Assembly (NCBI RefSeq): GCF_002723915.1
Contig: NZ_BEWL01000003.1
Span: 124,001-188,000 of the forward strand
Origin: Gluconobacter albidus
Lineage (GTDB): Bacteria; Pseudomonadota; Alphaproteobacteria; Acetobacterales; Acetobacteraceae
Reading direction: 5' to 3'
Length of the DNA: 64,000 bases
Under the pieces are notes generated by a model. That model saw only the letters and a list, made by a program, of their open reading frames with translations. It ran no database searches and was not told where the DNA came from. The position numbers and the translations under genes were made by a program. Position 1 is the stretch's first letter. The number at the start of each line of letters is the position of its first letter. Of the stretch, positions 8,559-16,317 are shown piece by piece.

Positions 8559-9196
8559 AGGGGCAAGGGTCTCAGACCGGCTGCGGGCGGCTTGGCTTCG
8601 GGCGGATCGACATAGAGCGGCATCAGGGGGCCGGGAGAAACGCTCTGTGCGGCTCGAACGATGCCCAGAGCGGTCGGGGCGTCGCAGGACAGCACGGGGC
8701 ATGGCCAATCTGGTTTTTCGGACACGGCATCGCCCGTCACACAGGCCCAGTCCGCGGGATCGAGATCGACGGTCTGGCTGGCCGTGACGGGACCGTGCGG
8801 CGGGTCCACGAACACCCGGCCCCGGCGCGCGATGCTGACGCAGACAGCGTCCGAACGGCAAAGTGTGGCGCGGATCGCCTCACCCAGCGTGACGCCGATC
8901 GTGGGACAGTTCCAGCCTGCCGCCAGACCAGCGGCCAGTGACAGGGACGAGCGCAGTCCGGTGAACGATCCCGGACCAAGGACGGCCACGACGCGATCCG
9001 GAGCCGTGGTCCAGTCGTTCTGTGTCAGGAGGTCACGGATGGCAGGCGCGAAATGCTCGGAAGCGCCGCGTCCGGCCATCAGCTTTTCCGCGACGACCCG
9101 ACCGTCCTCGACCAGCGCCACCAGACTGGTCAGGCCGGCCCCTGCTCCGGCCCCGTTAAAAACGACTGTCCTTGAAGACCCCGTCCTTACAGGCAC
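8555..9196 (-). CDS. tsaB: tRNA threonylcarbamoyladenosine biosynthesis protein TsaB
   Basis: 213 residues. TsaB is the non-catalytic partner of TsaD in making t6A at position 37 of ANN-decoding tRNAs. The signature GPGSFTGLRSSLSLAAGLA near residues 74-92 and the ending MPLYVDPPEAKPP identify it. The N-terminal beta-hairpin that normally reads ILALDTS is degenerate here (TVVFNGAGAGAGLTSLVALVEDG). It starts with GTG and overlaps the preceding nitroreductase gene by 10 bp; rimI follows with a GTGA overlap, so three genes form one unit. Confidence 0.88.
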   Translation of the reverse strand: MPVRTGSSRTVVFNGAGAGAGLTSLVALVEDGRVVAEKLMAGRGASEHFAPAIRDLLTQNDWTTAPDRVVAVLGPGSFTGLRSSLSLAAGLAAGWNCPTIGVTLGEAIRATLCRSDAVCVSIARRGRVFVDPPHGPVTASQTVDLDPADWACVTGDAVSEKPDWPCPVLSCDAPTALGIVRAAQSVSPGPLMPLYVDPPEAKPPAAGLRPLPL

Positions 9197-9807
9197 AGAC
9201 AGGCTTCTCCGAAGTCCAGACGGGGCGCACGCGGCTCGGCATGGTCGGGGGCGGGTTCGTTTTCCGCCAGATAGCCAAGCCCGACGAGGAAGTTCACGCG
9301 CCAGCCGGTGGCGTTCAGCAGCGTGTCCTCGACCATGAAACAGTCAAAGCCGGACATCGGCATGGCGGACAGGCCCAGCATCCGGGCGGCCATGATGAGA
9401 TAGGCGCCTTCGAGCGTACCGTTGCGAAAGGCCGTCTCATCGGACAGTCCCACATCGGCAGCAAACCAGTCGCGCAGGCCCTCCTGCGGGTTCAAACGGG
9501 GCAGCGCCTCGAAAAACAGAGGATCATGACAGACAACGGCCAGAACCGGAGCGGCCATGGCGCGGGCCACGTTTCCCGGCGACAGCGCGGGGCGGATGCG
9601 CTCACGGGCATCCTGCGTCGTCAGGAAAACGAAACGACCCGGCGAGCAGTTACCGGACGTCGGCCCCAGCTTCACCAGATCGTACAGACGGCGCAGGACA
9701 TCTTCCCCGACCGGGCGCGGCGAGAAGCTGCGCGGCGTCCGGGCCTGCGTGAACAGGGCTTCCGCGCCCGGAACCGGTGCGCAATCAGGATATGTCTGGC
9801 CGTCCAT
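9187..9807 (-). CDS. Nitroreductase-family protein (RutE/malonic semialdehyde reductase type)
   Basis: 206 residues of the FMN-dependent nitroreductase fold. ARTPRSFSPRPVGEDVLRRLYDLVKLGPTSGNCSP (residues about 22-56) and the segment GWRVNFLVGLGYL are close to the HadB/RutE subgroup, whose best-studied member reduces malonic semialdehyde to 3-hydroxypropionate in pyrimidine degradation. No other rut gene is nearby, so the physiological substrate is open. It overlaps tsaB by 10 bp. Confidence 0.82.
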   Translation of the reverse strand: MDGQTYPDCAPVPGAEALFTQARTPRSFSPRPVGEDVLRRLYDLVKLGPTSGNCSPGRFVFLTTQDARERIRPALSPGNVARAMAAPVLAVVCHDPLFFEALPRLNPQEGLRDWFAADVGLSDETAFRNGTLEGAYLIMAARMLGLSAMPMSGFDCFMVEDTLLNATGWRVNFLVGLGYLAENEPAPDHAEPRAPRLDFGEACLCL

Positions 9808-9810
9808 GGT

Positions 9811-10374
9811 TCAGTCCTCGACCTGTTCGACCGAAACGACTTCGGGAACATAATGCCGCAGCATGTTCTCGACGCCGTGCTTCAGGGTCGCGCGGGAAGA
9901 CGGGCAGCCGGAGCATGCACCCTGCATGGCCAGATAAACCACGCCGTCCTTGTAGCCGCGGAATGCGATGTCGCCACCGTCACCAGCCACGGCAGGACGC
10001 ACGCGCGTGTCGAGCAGGTCCTGGATGCGACTGACGACTTCGACGTCTTCCGGGGCAACATCATGTTCCGGCGCGGACTGCGTTCCCGAAAGAACCGGAC
10101 GGCCGCTTTCGAAGAACGTCGTGATCGTTCCCAGCACGACGGGCTTGAGGTCGCCCCAGCTGATGTCGTCGGACTTCGTGACGGAGACGAAATCGCCGCC
10201 AAGGAAGACGCGGCGCACGTTCGGCTGGTCGAACAGCGCGGTCGCCAGTTCGGAGCGTCCGAGGGCAACATCCGCATCGCCGAAATCGACGGGACGGGCA
10301 TCGCCGGTCACGCTGCGGCCGGGCAGGAATTTCAGGGTAGCGGGATTGGGAGTGTCTTCGGTCTCGATGAACAT
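9811..10374 (-). CDS. NifU-like iron-sulfur cluster carrier (Nfu type)
   Basis: 187 residues with an N-terminal Nfu_N domain (MFIETEDTPNPATLKFLPG) and a C-terminal NifU-like domain with the cluster-binding pair CSGCPSS. This is the scaffold/carrier protein that delivers [4Fe-4S] clusters to apo-enzymes. The ATG at 10374 matches the conserved family start and is preceded by AAGGA at good spacing; an ATG nine bases earlier (10383) lies almost on top of the ribosome-binding site. It is 3 bp upstream of the nitroreductase gene. Confidence 0.9.
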   Translation of the reverse strand: MFIETEDTPNPATLKFLPGRSVTGDARPVDFGDADVALGRSELATALFDQPNVRRVFLGGDFVSVTKSDDISWGDLKPVVLGTITTFFESGRPVLSGTQSAPEHDVAPEDVEVVSRIQDLLDTRVRPAVAGDGGDIAFRGYKDGVVYLAMQGACSGCPSSRATLKHGVENMLRHYVPEVVSVEQVED

Positions 10375-10491
10375 CGTGGTCATGTCCTTGCGTTCCAGTC
10401 CGCCCTGACATGTGCCACTTCGTCGCAAGGTGCAAGTGTCGGGACTGCATTGGTCCGACTTCCCGTGTTTTTAACGGCAGGGCACGTCTTT

Positions 10492-11880
10492 TCAGACCTG
10501 CTCGCCCTGCCCCTCGGTTTTCCTTGACGGAGAAGGGAGTCCCTTCGGCAGGATGATGGTCGCACACAGCCCGCCATAGCCTTTCGAGGCATCTCCGCGC
10601 CCTAGCACCAGAGACCCGCCTTCACGCGAGATTTCGCGTTGCACGATCGCAAGCCCCAGCCCGATTCCCCCCGTGGCCCGCGAGCGCGACCCCTCCAGCC
10701 GATAGAACGGAGCCAGCACGCGTTCGTATTCGCTCTCGGGGATTCCGGGGCCGCTGTCGCTGATGGCAATTTCCAGCGCGCCGTCCTCGCGGGTGCGGAG
10801 GGTCGCCAGAACGTTGCCGCCATAGTTGATGGCGTTTTCGATCAGGTTCGACAGGACGCGTTTCATGGCAAGCGGACGCACATGCACCAGCGCACGGTCC
10901 GGCCCTTCGTAATGGGCTTCATGCCCACGATCCACATGGTCATCCACAAGCGTTTCCAACGTGGCGACGATATTGATGGTGCGGGGGACCTCCGGATCAT
11001 CGGCACCGGCCAGATAGGCGAGAATGCCGTTCACCATGGCTTCCATCTCGTCCAGATCCGCCTCGATGGCGGCCTGTGCCTCACCATCATTGAGGAAGCC
11101 GCAGCGCAGCCGCAGCCGCGTCAGCGGCGTCCGAAGATCGTGCGAGACGGCCGCCAGCGCCTGTGTCCGGTCGTTGATGAGGCTCTGGATGCGGTCCTGC
11201 ATCGCGTTGATGGCATGGGCGAGGCCCCGCACTTCGGGCGGCCCGCGCTCGGCCAGCGGCACCCATTTTTCGCTGGAACCAATACGGTCGGCGACCGAAA
11301 CCAGCGCACGAAGCGGCATGCTGAGGCCGCGGATCAGCATGGTCGCGGCAATGGCGACTGCTCCGGCCGCAATGGCAGCCGAGGCCAGACCACGCGTAAC
11401 GCGATGGTGGCCAAGCATCCCCGGCACCCGGAAATGAATGTAACTCCCATCCGGCAGACGCTGTGACCCCAGCACATCCGCACTCCCCGGCCCCAGGGTA
11501 TAGAGGTCCAGATGCGCCTGTTCGAGAATGGGGTCGTCCGCCGTCAGACGCCGGACGAGCTGGGTGAGCGCGACGGGAGGATGTCCCGGCAGCACGGGCG
11601 TGATGGAGGCCGGCTGCCAGGCCACGCTGAGCTCGCTGCCCGACAACATGACGGCCAGAAACGATCTCTGACTGACGGGAGCCGCAGCCAACACGCGCAG
11701 ATCCGTGCTCAGCGCCTCGCCAAGCTGGGCGATGCGCACGTCATCAACGATATAGGTTTCTGCCTGACCGTAGAAAATGGCGTTCGTCAGAAACACCAGT
11801 GTCACTGCAACGGTCAGGACAACGCAGACGCGCCCAACCAGCCCCAGTGGCCACAGCAGAATGCGATTCTGAATGTTCAG
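10492..11880 (-). CDS. EnvZ-like sensor histidine kinase
   Basis: About 462 residues if translation starts at CTG 11880, or 437 from GTG 11805. Domains in order: membrane helix, periplasmic domain, second helix (about 165-185), HAMP, HisKA with AAVSHDLRTPLTRLRLR (His about 247), N box NLIENAINYGG, G1 DSGPGIP and G2 GGIGLGLAIV. Starting at GTG 11805 would cut the first membrane helix in half, because the frame reads ILLWPLGLVGRVCVVLTVA directly upstream with no ATG, GTG or TTG; the only candidate in place is a CTG overlapping the response-regulator stop as CTGA. It phosphorylates the OmpR-like protein encoded immediately upstream. Confidence 0.85.
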   Translation of the reverse strand: MNIQNRILLWPLGLVGRVCVVLTVAVTLVFLTNAIFYGQAETYIVDDVRIAQLGEALSTDLRVLAAAPVSQRSFLAVMLSGSELSVAWQPASITPVLPGHPPVALTQLVRRLTADDPILEQAHLDLYTLGPGSADVLGSQRLPDGSYIHFRVPGMLGHHRVTRGLASAAIAAGAVAIAATMLIRGLSMPLRALVSVADRIGSSEKWVPLAERGPPEVRGLAHAINAMQDRIQSLINDRTQALAAVSHDLRTPLTRLRLRCGFLNDGEAQAAIEADLDEMEAMVNGILAYLAGADDPEVPRTINIVATLETLVDDHVDRGHEAHYEGPDRALVHVRPLAMKRVLSNLIENAINYGGNVLATLRTREDGALEIAISDSGPGIPESEYERVLAPFYRLEGSRSRATGGIGLGLAIVQREISREGGSLVLGRGDASKGYGGLCATIILPKGLPSPSRKTEGQGEQV

Positions 11881-12647
11881 ACCCGTTCAACCTCTGCGAC
11901 GAAGATGTATCCGAGACCGCGCACGGTCCGGATGAGCTGGTCGGCGTCCGAACCCAGCTTTCGGCGCAAACGACTGACAAGAACGTCAATACTGCGGTCC
12001 GACACGTCGCCCAGACGGGTCCGCGACAGTTCCAGCAGGCGATCGCGGGCGATGACCCGCTGCGGGTTGTCCAGAAAGCTGGTCAGCAGATCATGTTCCG
12101 CACCGGAAATATCAACGGTCGCGCCCGACGGGTCCGTCAGCTCCCGGCGGCGCAGATCGAGCGTCCAGCCCGCAAAACGCAGCGTCTCACGGCGGACGCG
12201 CTCCTGCGGCGCACCGGTCGTTGCGATGCCGCGACGCAGCACGGCCCGCACGCGCGCCAGAAGCTCGCGCTGCCCGAACGGTTTGGGCACATAATCGTCA
12301 GCACCCGATTCGAGGCCGGTGACGCGGTCGCGTTCCTCGCCCCGGGCGGAGACCATGATGATCGGCACCTGAGCCGGGGGCGTCTCGTTTTCATGTAGGG
12401 CACCCTGCCCGCTGCGCAGCGCGCGGCACAGTTCGATACCGCTTTTGCCCGGCAGCATGATGTCCATGATGATGAGATCGACGGGTGCCACTTCGAGCGC
12501 GGCCCACATCTCCTCACCACAGGCAACACCCCGCGCACGGAAGCCGCCGCCCTGAAGGGCACGGAGAATGAGGGTCCGCATTCCGGCGTCATCTTCGACG
12601 ACGAGGATACGGGCGGGAAGATCTGGGTCGGAAAGATTTGGCACCAT
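11877..12647 (-). CDS. OmpR-family response regulator
   Basis: 256 residues: receiver domain with acidic pocket VVEDD (19-20), phospho-acceptor Asp about 62 in LIIMDIMLPGKSG, and the conserved Lys in VPKPFGQ; then a winged-helix DNA-binding domain with DRSIDVLVSRLRRKLG and RTVRGLGYIF. It forms an operon with the kinase downstream. The ATG at 12647 is preceded by a GGAAAAAAC purine run. An OmpR/EnvZ-like pair is suggested, but the target genes are not evident. Confidence 0.92.
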   Translation of the reverse strand: MVPNLSDPDLPARILVVEDDAGMRTLILRALQGGGFRARGVACGEEMWAALEVAPVDLIIMDIMLPGKSGIELCRALRSGQGALHENETPPAQVPIIMVSARGEERDRVTGLESGADDYVPKPFGQRELLARVRAVLRRGIATTGAPQERVRRETLRFAGWTLDLRRRELTDPSGATVDISGAEHDLLTSFLDNPQRVIARDRLLELSRTRLGDVSDRSIDVLVSRLRRKLGSDADQLIRTVRGLGYIFVAEVERV

Positions 12648-12817
12648 GTTTTTTCCATAGTCTCCACAGGGCTGGCATCACAAGCAACAAATCCTGACAA
12701 TAAATCTTTCAGCGATTTGAAGGCTCATGACGAAAAGCAATTGGCATCGTACAGTACAACGCAACACGGCCGCACCCGTTTTGCTGGCCTGTTTCATGCG
12801 TTCAGTTGGAGCCGCCA

Positions 12818-13894
12818 ATGTCAAGAGTTTCACCCGGCGTCGTCAGTGGCGCCAGTTATACGGCCCTTATCAAGGCCTGCCATGAAGGGGGCTATGCCCT
12901 TCCCGCCATCAATGTCGTCGGCACCGACAGCGTCAATGCCGTTCTGGAAGCGGCGGCCCGGAACGGATCGGACGTCGTCATTCAGGTCTCGAATGGTGGC
13001 GCGCGTTTTTATGCCGGCGAAGGCCTGCCTGACGCCCATCGCGCCCGCGTGCTCGGCGCGGCCTCGATGGCGCGGCACGTCCATCTTCTGGCGAAGGAAT
13101 ACGGCATCGCCGTCATCCTCCACACCGATCATGCCGACCGCAAGCTGATCCCCTGGCTGGACGATCTCATCACGCTGAGCGAGGACGAGTTCCGGACGAC
13201 CGGCAAGCCACTGTTTACGTCCCACATGCTCGACCTGTCCGCCGAACCGATCGAGGACAACCTTGCGACTTCAGCCGCGATGCTCAAGCGGCTTGCCCCT
13301 CTGGGGATGGGGCTGGAAATCGAACTGGGCGTGACCGGTGGCGAGGAAGATGGCGTGGGCCATGACCTCGAGGACGGTGCGGACAACGCCCATCTCTACA
13401 CGCAGCCCGAAGATGTTCTGAAGGCCTGGAACCTGCTCTCCCCGATCGGCACCGTGTCGATTGCCGCGTCTTTCGGCAACGTGCATGGCGTCTACAAGCC
13501 GGGCAATGTGCAGCTTCGCCCTGAAATCCTGAAGAACTCGCAGGAAGCTGTCGAACAGGCTACGCAGAGCGGCCCCAAGCCGCTGCCGCTGGTGTTCCAT
13601 GGCGGTTCAGGCTCAACGATTGCGGAAATCGACGCCGCCGTTTCCTACGGCGTGTTCAAGATGAACCTCGATACCGACATCCAGTTCGCGTTCGCACAGG
13701 GCGTGGGCCACTATGTTCTGGAGCATCCGGTCGCGTTCCAGCACCAGATCGACCCCAGCACCGACAAGCCGATGAAGTCCCTTTACGATCCGCGCAAATG
13801 GTTGCGCGTGGGAGAGAAATCCATTGTCAGCCGACTGGACGAAGCCTTCGAGATTCTAGGCTCCAAGGGCCGGTCCGTCGCGCGCAAAGCCTGA
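12818..13894 (+). CDS. fbaA: Class II fructose-bisphosphate aldolase
   Basis: 358 residues of the class IIA (Escherichia coli FbaA-like) zinc enzyme, which condenses dihydroxyacetone phosphate and glyceraldehyde 3-phosphate. The zinc motif HTDHAD, the acidic loop LEIELGVTGGEEDGV, the histidine in FGNVHGVYKPG and VFHGGSGST are all present. Start 12818 has GGAG about 8 bases upstream. Gluconobacter is known to lack a complete Embden-Meyerhof pathway, so here it probably works in the gluconeogenic or pentose-recycling direction; that is knowledge of the genus, not visible in the window. The 170 bp upstream separate it from the divergent response regulator. Confidence 0.95.
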   Translation: MSRVSPGVVSGASYTALIKACHEGGYALPAINVVGTDSVNAVLEAAARNGSDVVIQVSNGGARFYAGEGLPDAHRARVLGAASMARHVHLLAKEYGIAVILHTDHADRKLIPWLDDLITLSEDEFRTTGKPLFTSHMLDLSAEPIEDNLATSAAMLKRLAPLGMGLEIELGVTGGEEDGVGHDLEDGADNAHLYTQPEDVLKAWNLLSPIGTVSIAASFGNVHGVYKPGNVQLRPEILKNSQEAVEQATQSGPKPLPLVFHGGSGSTIAEIDAAVSYGVFKMNLDTDIQFAFAQGVGHYVLEHPVAFQHQIDPSTDKPMKSLYDPRKWLRVGEKSIVSRLDEAFEILGSKGRSVARKA

Positions 13895-13919
13895 TGGAAA
13901 GGGCCTGACGGAACCGGCT

Positions 13920-13943
13920 GCCGGGAGGCCTGCACCTCCCGGC
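13920..13943. terminator. Hairpin between convergent fbaA and efflux outer-membrane gene
   Basis: GCCGGGAGG (13920-13928) pairs perfectly with CCTCCCGGC (13935-13943) across a 6-base loop. It sits between two convergent genes, where a shared terminator is expected. No U-tract follows on either strand, so it may work weakly or only with Rho. Confidence 0.5.
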
Positions 13944-13957
13944 TAAGAACTTCCCGT

Positions 13958-15550
13958 TCAGGGACCGGGCGTTGCGGAGGCGAGTTGCGCTTTCGCAACG
14001 TCCGGGTTGTTGGGAAGAGCGTCTTCCCAGCCCCCGCCAAGCGCATTGTAAAGCCGCGTCAGGTTGGTCGCCAGCGTGGCGTCGCTGCTGACGAGGTCAA
14101 GCTGGGTGGACTGAAGCTGTGACTGCGCGTTCAGAACGTTCAGATAGTTCGTCAGGCCGCTGCGATACTGGCTCTGCGCCAGGTTGAGCGCACGGCTGTT
14201 GTCATCAACGGCATTCTTCAGCCCCTGACGGTGAAGCTGTTCATCCCGATATGCGATCAGCGCGTTGTCCACGTCATGCCAGGCCTTGATGACCGTCTGC
14301 TGATAGGAAATAGCCGCCGCCTTCTGGGCGTATTTCTTCAACTCGAGCTGACCGTACAGGCGTCCACCCTGAAAGATCGGGAGGGAAATGGACGGACCAA
14401 CATTCCAGGCGCGCGCGTTCCAGAACCCCAGATCGCGGAACGACAGGGTCTGGAACCCGAAATCGGCGTTGATCGTGACCTTCGGATAGAAATCCGCCGT
14501 GGCCTCGCCCACTTCGGCCACCGCACCACGCAGATGGGCCTCGGCCTCGCGGATATCCGGACGGCGCTGGGCCAGTTCGGAAGGAATGCCAACGGGCACC
14601 ACAGGCGGCACGACCGGCACGCCGGCGTTCTTGTCCAGCTCGGCATTCAGGCTGCCCGGAGGGGCCCCCAGAAGCAGCGCAAGCGCGTTTTCTTCCTGAG
14701 CAACCGCCTGTTCGAGCTGCGCTTCCTGACCCTGCATGTCATGCAGACGGCCCTGAGCGGAGTCCACGTCCAGCTCCGTCACCAGACCGCCATGATAGCG
14801 CTCCTGCGCGATGGAGGTGATCTGCGTGAGAATCCTGAGGTTGTCGCGCAGGATCTTCAGGCGCTGCTGGTCGCCACGCAGGCCCATATAGCCCCGCGCC
14901 ATGTCGGCCTGCTGGGCGATGAGGATGGAACGGCGCTCCTCGTCCGTCGCCTGAAGATCGGCCTTGGCGGCGTCGTACTGGTGCGCGACACGGCCCCACA
15001 GGTCGATTTCATAGGTCGCATCAATCGCGCTGCGCCACTGGTTCAGCAGCGGAACCGTGGCACCATCGGCCGCGCCCTGAAGCAGGGGACCAACCGAAGC
15101 TCCAGCGGTGTTCCCCGCGGACTTCGCGATATTGCCGCCCACCCGGCTGATGATCTCCTGCATTTCCTTGGTGCTGTACTGGCTGCGCTGATACGAGCCC
15201 GAGGCGCTCAGGGCCGGGAAGCGCTCGGCCCCCGCCATGATGAGCTGTGCGCGGCTCTGCGCCAGATTGGCGGTCGCAAGGCGGAAGGACAGGTTCTGGT
15301 TGACCAGACGGGCTTCCAGAGACGTCAGCCCGGGATCGTGAAAAACCTGCCACCAGCGGCTGTCGGCCTTCATCTCGCTGATGATGCTGTCAGGCGCCCC
15401 AGCCCGATGAGCATCGGCCATATGGTCGGTGTAATGCGCGGGCGACCAGGGCTTGGGCGTATGATATTCAGGCCCCACCATGAGGCAGCCGGACAGGGTG
15501 AACAGGGCGCAGCCGCAAAGCAGCGCGCGGGAAGTGAAGGCTGCGCTCAC
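13958..15550 (-). CDS. Outer-membrane efflux lipoprotein (NodT/OprM type)
   Basis: 530 residues. A signal peptide ends in lipobox LSGC (Cys about 21), followed by the outer-membrane-factor repeats with long coiled-coil helices; PSELAQRRPDIREAEAHLRGA and a repeat starting NQNLSFRLATANLAQSRAQL are standard. It forms the outer-membrane channel for a tripartite efflux pump, here clearly the EmrAB-type pump encoded at 16.3-19.0 kb. It is divergent from the TetR gene, and the operator at 15584-15602 lies between them. Confidence 0.92.
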   Translation of the reverse strand: MSAAFTSRALLCGCALFTLSGCLMVGPEYHTPKPWSPAHYTDHMADAHRAGAPDSIISEMKADSRWWQVFHDPGLTSLEARLVNQNLSFRLATANLAQSRAQLIMAGAERFPALSASGSYQRSQYSTKEMQEIISRVGGNIAKSAGNTAGASVGPLLQGAADGATVPLLNQWRSAIDATYEIDLWGRVAHQYDAAKADLQATDEERRSILIAQQADMARGYMGLRGDQQRLKILRDNLRILTQITSIAQERYHGGLVTELDVDSAQGRLHDMQGQEAQLEQAVAQEENALALLLGAPPGSLNAELDKNAGVPVVPPVVPVGIPSELAQRRPDIREAEAHLRGAVAEVGEATADFYPKVTINADFGFQTLSFRDLGFWNARAWNVGPSISLPIFQGGRLYGQLELKKYAQKAAAISYQQTVIKAWHDVDNALIAYRDEQLHRQGLKNAVDDNSRALNLAQSQYRSGLTNYLNVLNAQSQLQSTQLDLVSSDATLATNLTRLYNALGGGWEDALPNNPDVAKAQLASATPGP

Positions 15551-15583
15551 AAAGAAACTCCTGAAGCGGAAATGATCTTGCAG

Positions 15584-15602
15584 TGACCGACCGGTTCGGT
15601 CA
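15584..15602. promoter_or_regulatory. TetR operator 1: TGACCGA-N5-TCGGTCA palindrome
   Basis: TGACCGACCGGTTCGGTCA is a 19-bp palindrome with perfect 7-bp arms in the divergent control region between the outer-membrane gene and tetR. A second site with identical arms (19068-19086) lies upstream of the EmrA-like gene, strongly suggesting one regulator controls tetR, the channel gene and the pump operon. Confidence 0.75.
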
Positions 15603-15648
15603 GCATGTTAGAGAGACGACCTGACGGACAGAAGGATTTTTCGCTCAC

Positions 15649-16317
15649 ATGACGGGCATCACGGACGACGGCCACGCGGACACTCCCGACGGATCCGGCA
15701 ACACCGATCCTGCGGGAAGCGCCAAGCGCGAACAGATCCTGAAAGGAGCCGGGGCGATCTTTCTGGCGGACGGCTACGAAGGCGCGTCCATGTCCCGGAT
15801 CGCGCAGATGGCCGGGGTGTCCAAGGGAACGCTCTACAACCATTTCGATGGCAAGGCGTCCCTGTTTTCCGCGTTCTTCGAAGAACAGGTGCGCTGCCGT
15901 CTTTCCCCCATCGAGACGCTTGCGCGCAGCAATGAACAGTCCGTCCGCGTGACGCTGACCCGCTTTGCCGAAATGACGGTTCACCTGCTGATTTCGCCTG
16001 TGGCGCTGGGGCTGTATCGCATCATCGTCAGCGAGGTCGACAAGTTTCCCCATCTGGCCGATACGTTCTGGCGCTACGGCTTTGGCCGGACGCTCAGCAA
16101 TCTGACCGAATATCTGGCGCGCAGCGAGACGCAGGGAGAGCTGGATATCGCCGACCCGAGCCTGTCGGCCGAGCAGTTCCTGCTCATGTGTCAGGCCCGC
16201 ATCATCCAGCGCCGGCGCTTCGGGCTGCCGGTCGATGACAGCGATGCCGCCATCGCGGAATTCGCCGCCTTTACCGCCGACAGTTTCCTGAAGATCTACG
16301 AACCGCGCCATCAGTGA
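15649..16317 (+). CDS. TetR/AcrR-family regulator of the efflux locus (AefR-like)
   Basis: 222 residues. After a charged, likely flexible N-terminus the DNA-binding domain reads KREQILKGAGAIFLADGYEG, then SMSRIAQMAGVSKGTLYNHF, a standard TetR helix-turn-helix. The C-terminal ligand domain resembles AefR-like members. It sits between the two parts of the efflux locus on the opposite strand, its stop overlapping the EmrB-like stop by 7 bp. The two identical operators suggest autoregulation and repression of the pump; the inducing compound is unknown. Confidence 0.9.
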   Translation: MTGITDDGHADTPDGSGNTDPAGSAKREQILKGAGAIFLADGYEGASMSRIAQMAGVSKGTLYNHFDGKASLFSAFFEEQVRCRLSPIETLARSNEQSVRVTLTRFAEMTVHLLISPVALGLYRIIVSEVDKFPHLADTFWRYGFGRTLSNLTEYLARSETQGELDIADPSLSAEQFLLMCQARIIQRRRFGLPVDDSDAAIAEFAAFTADSFLKIYEPRHQ

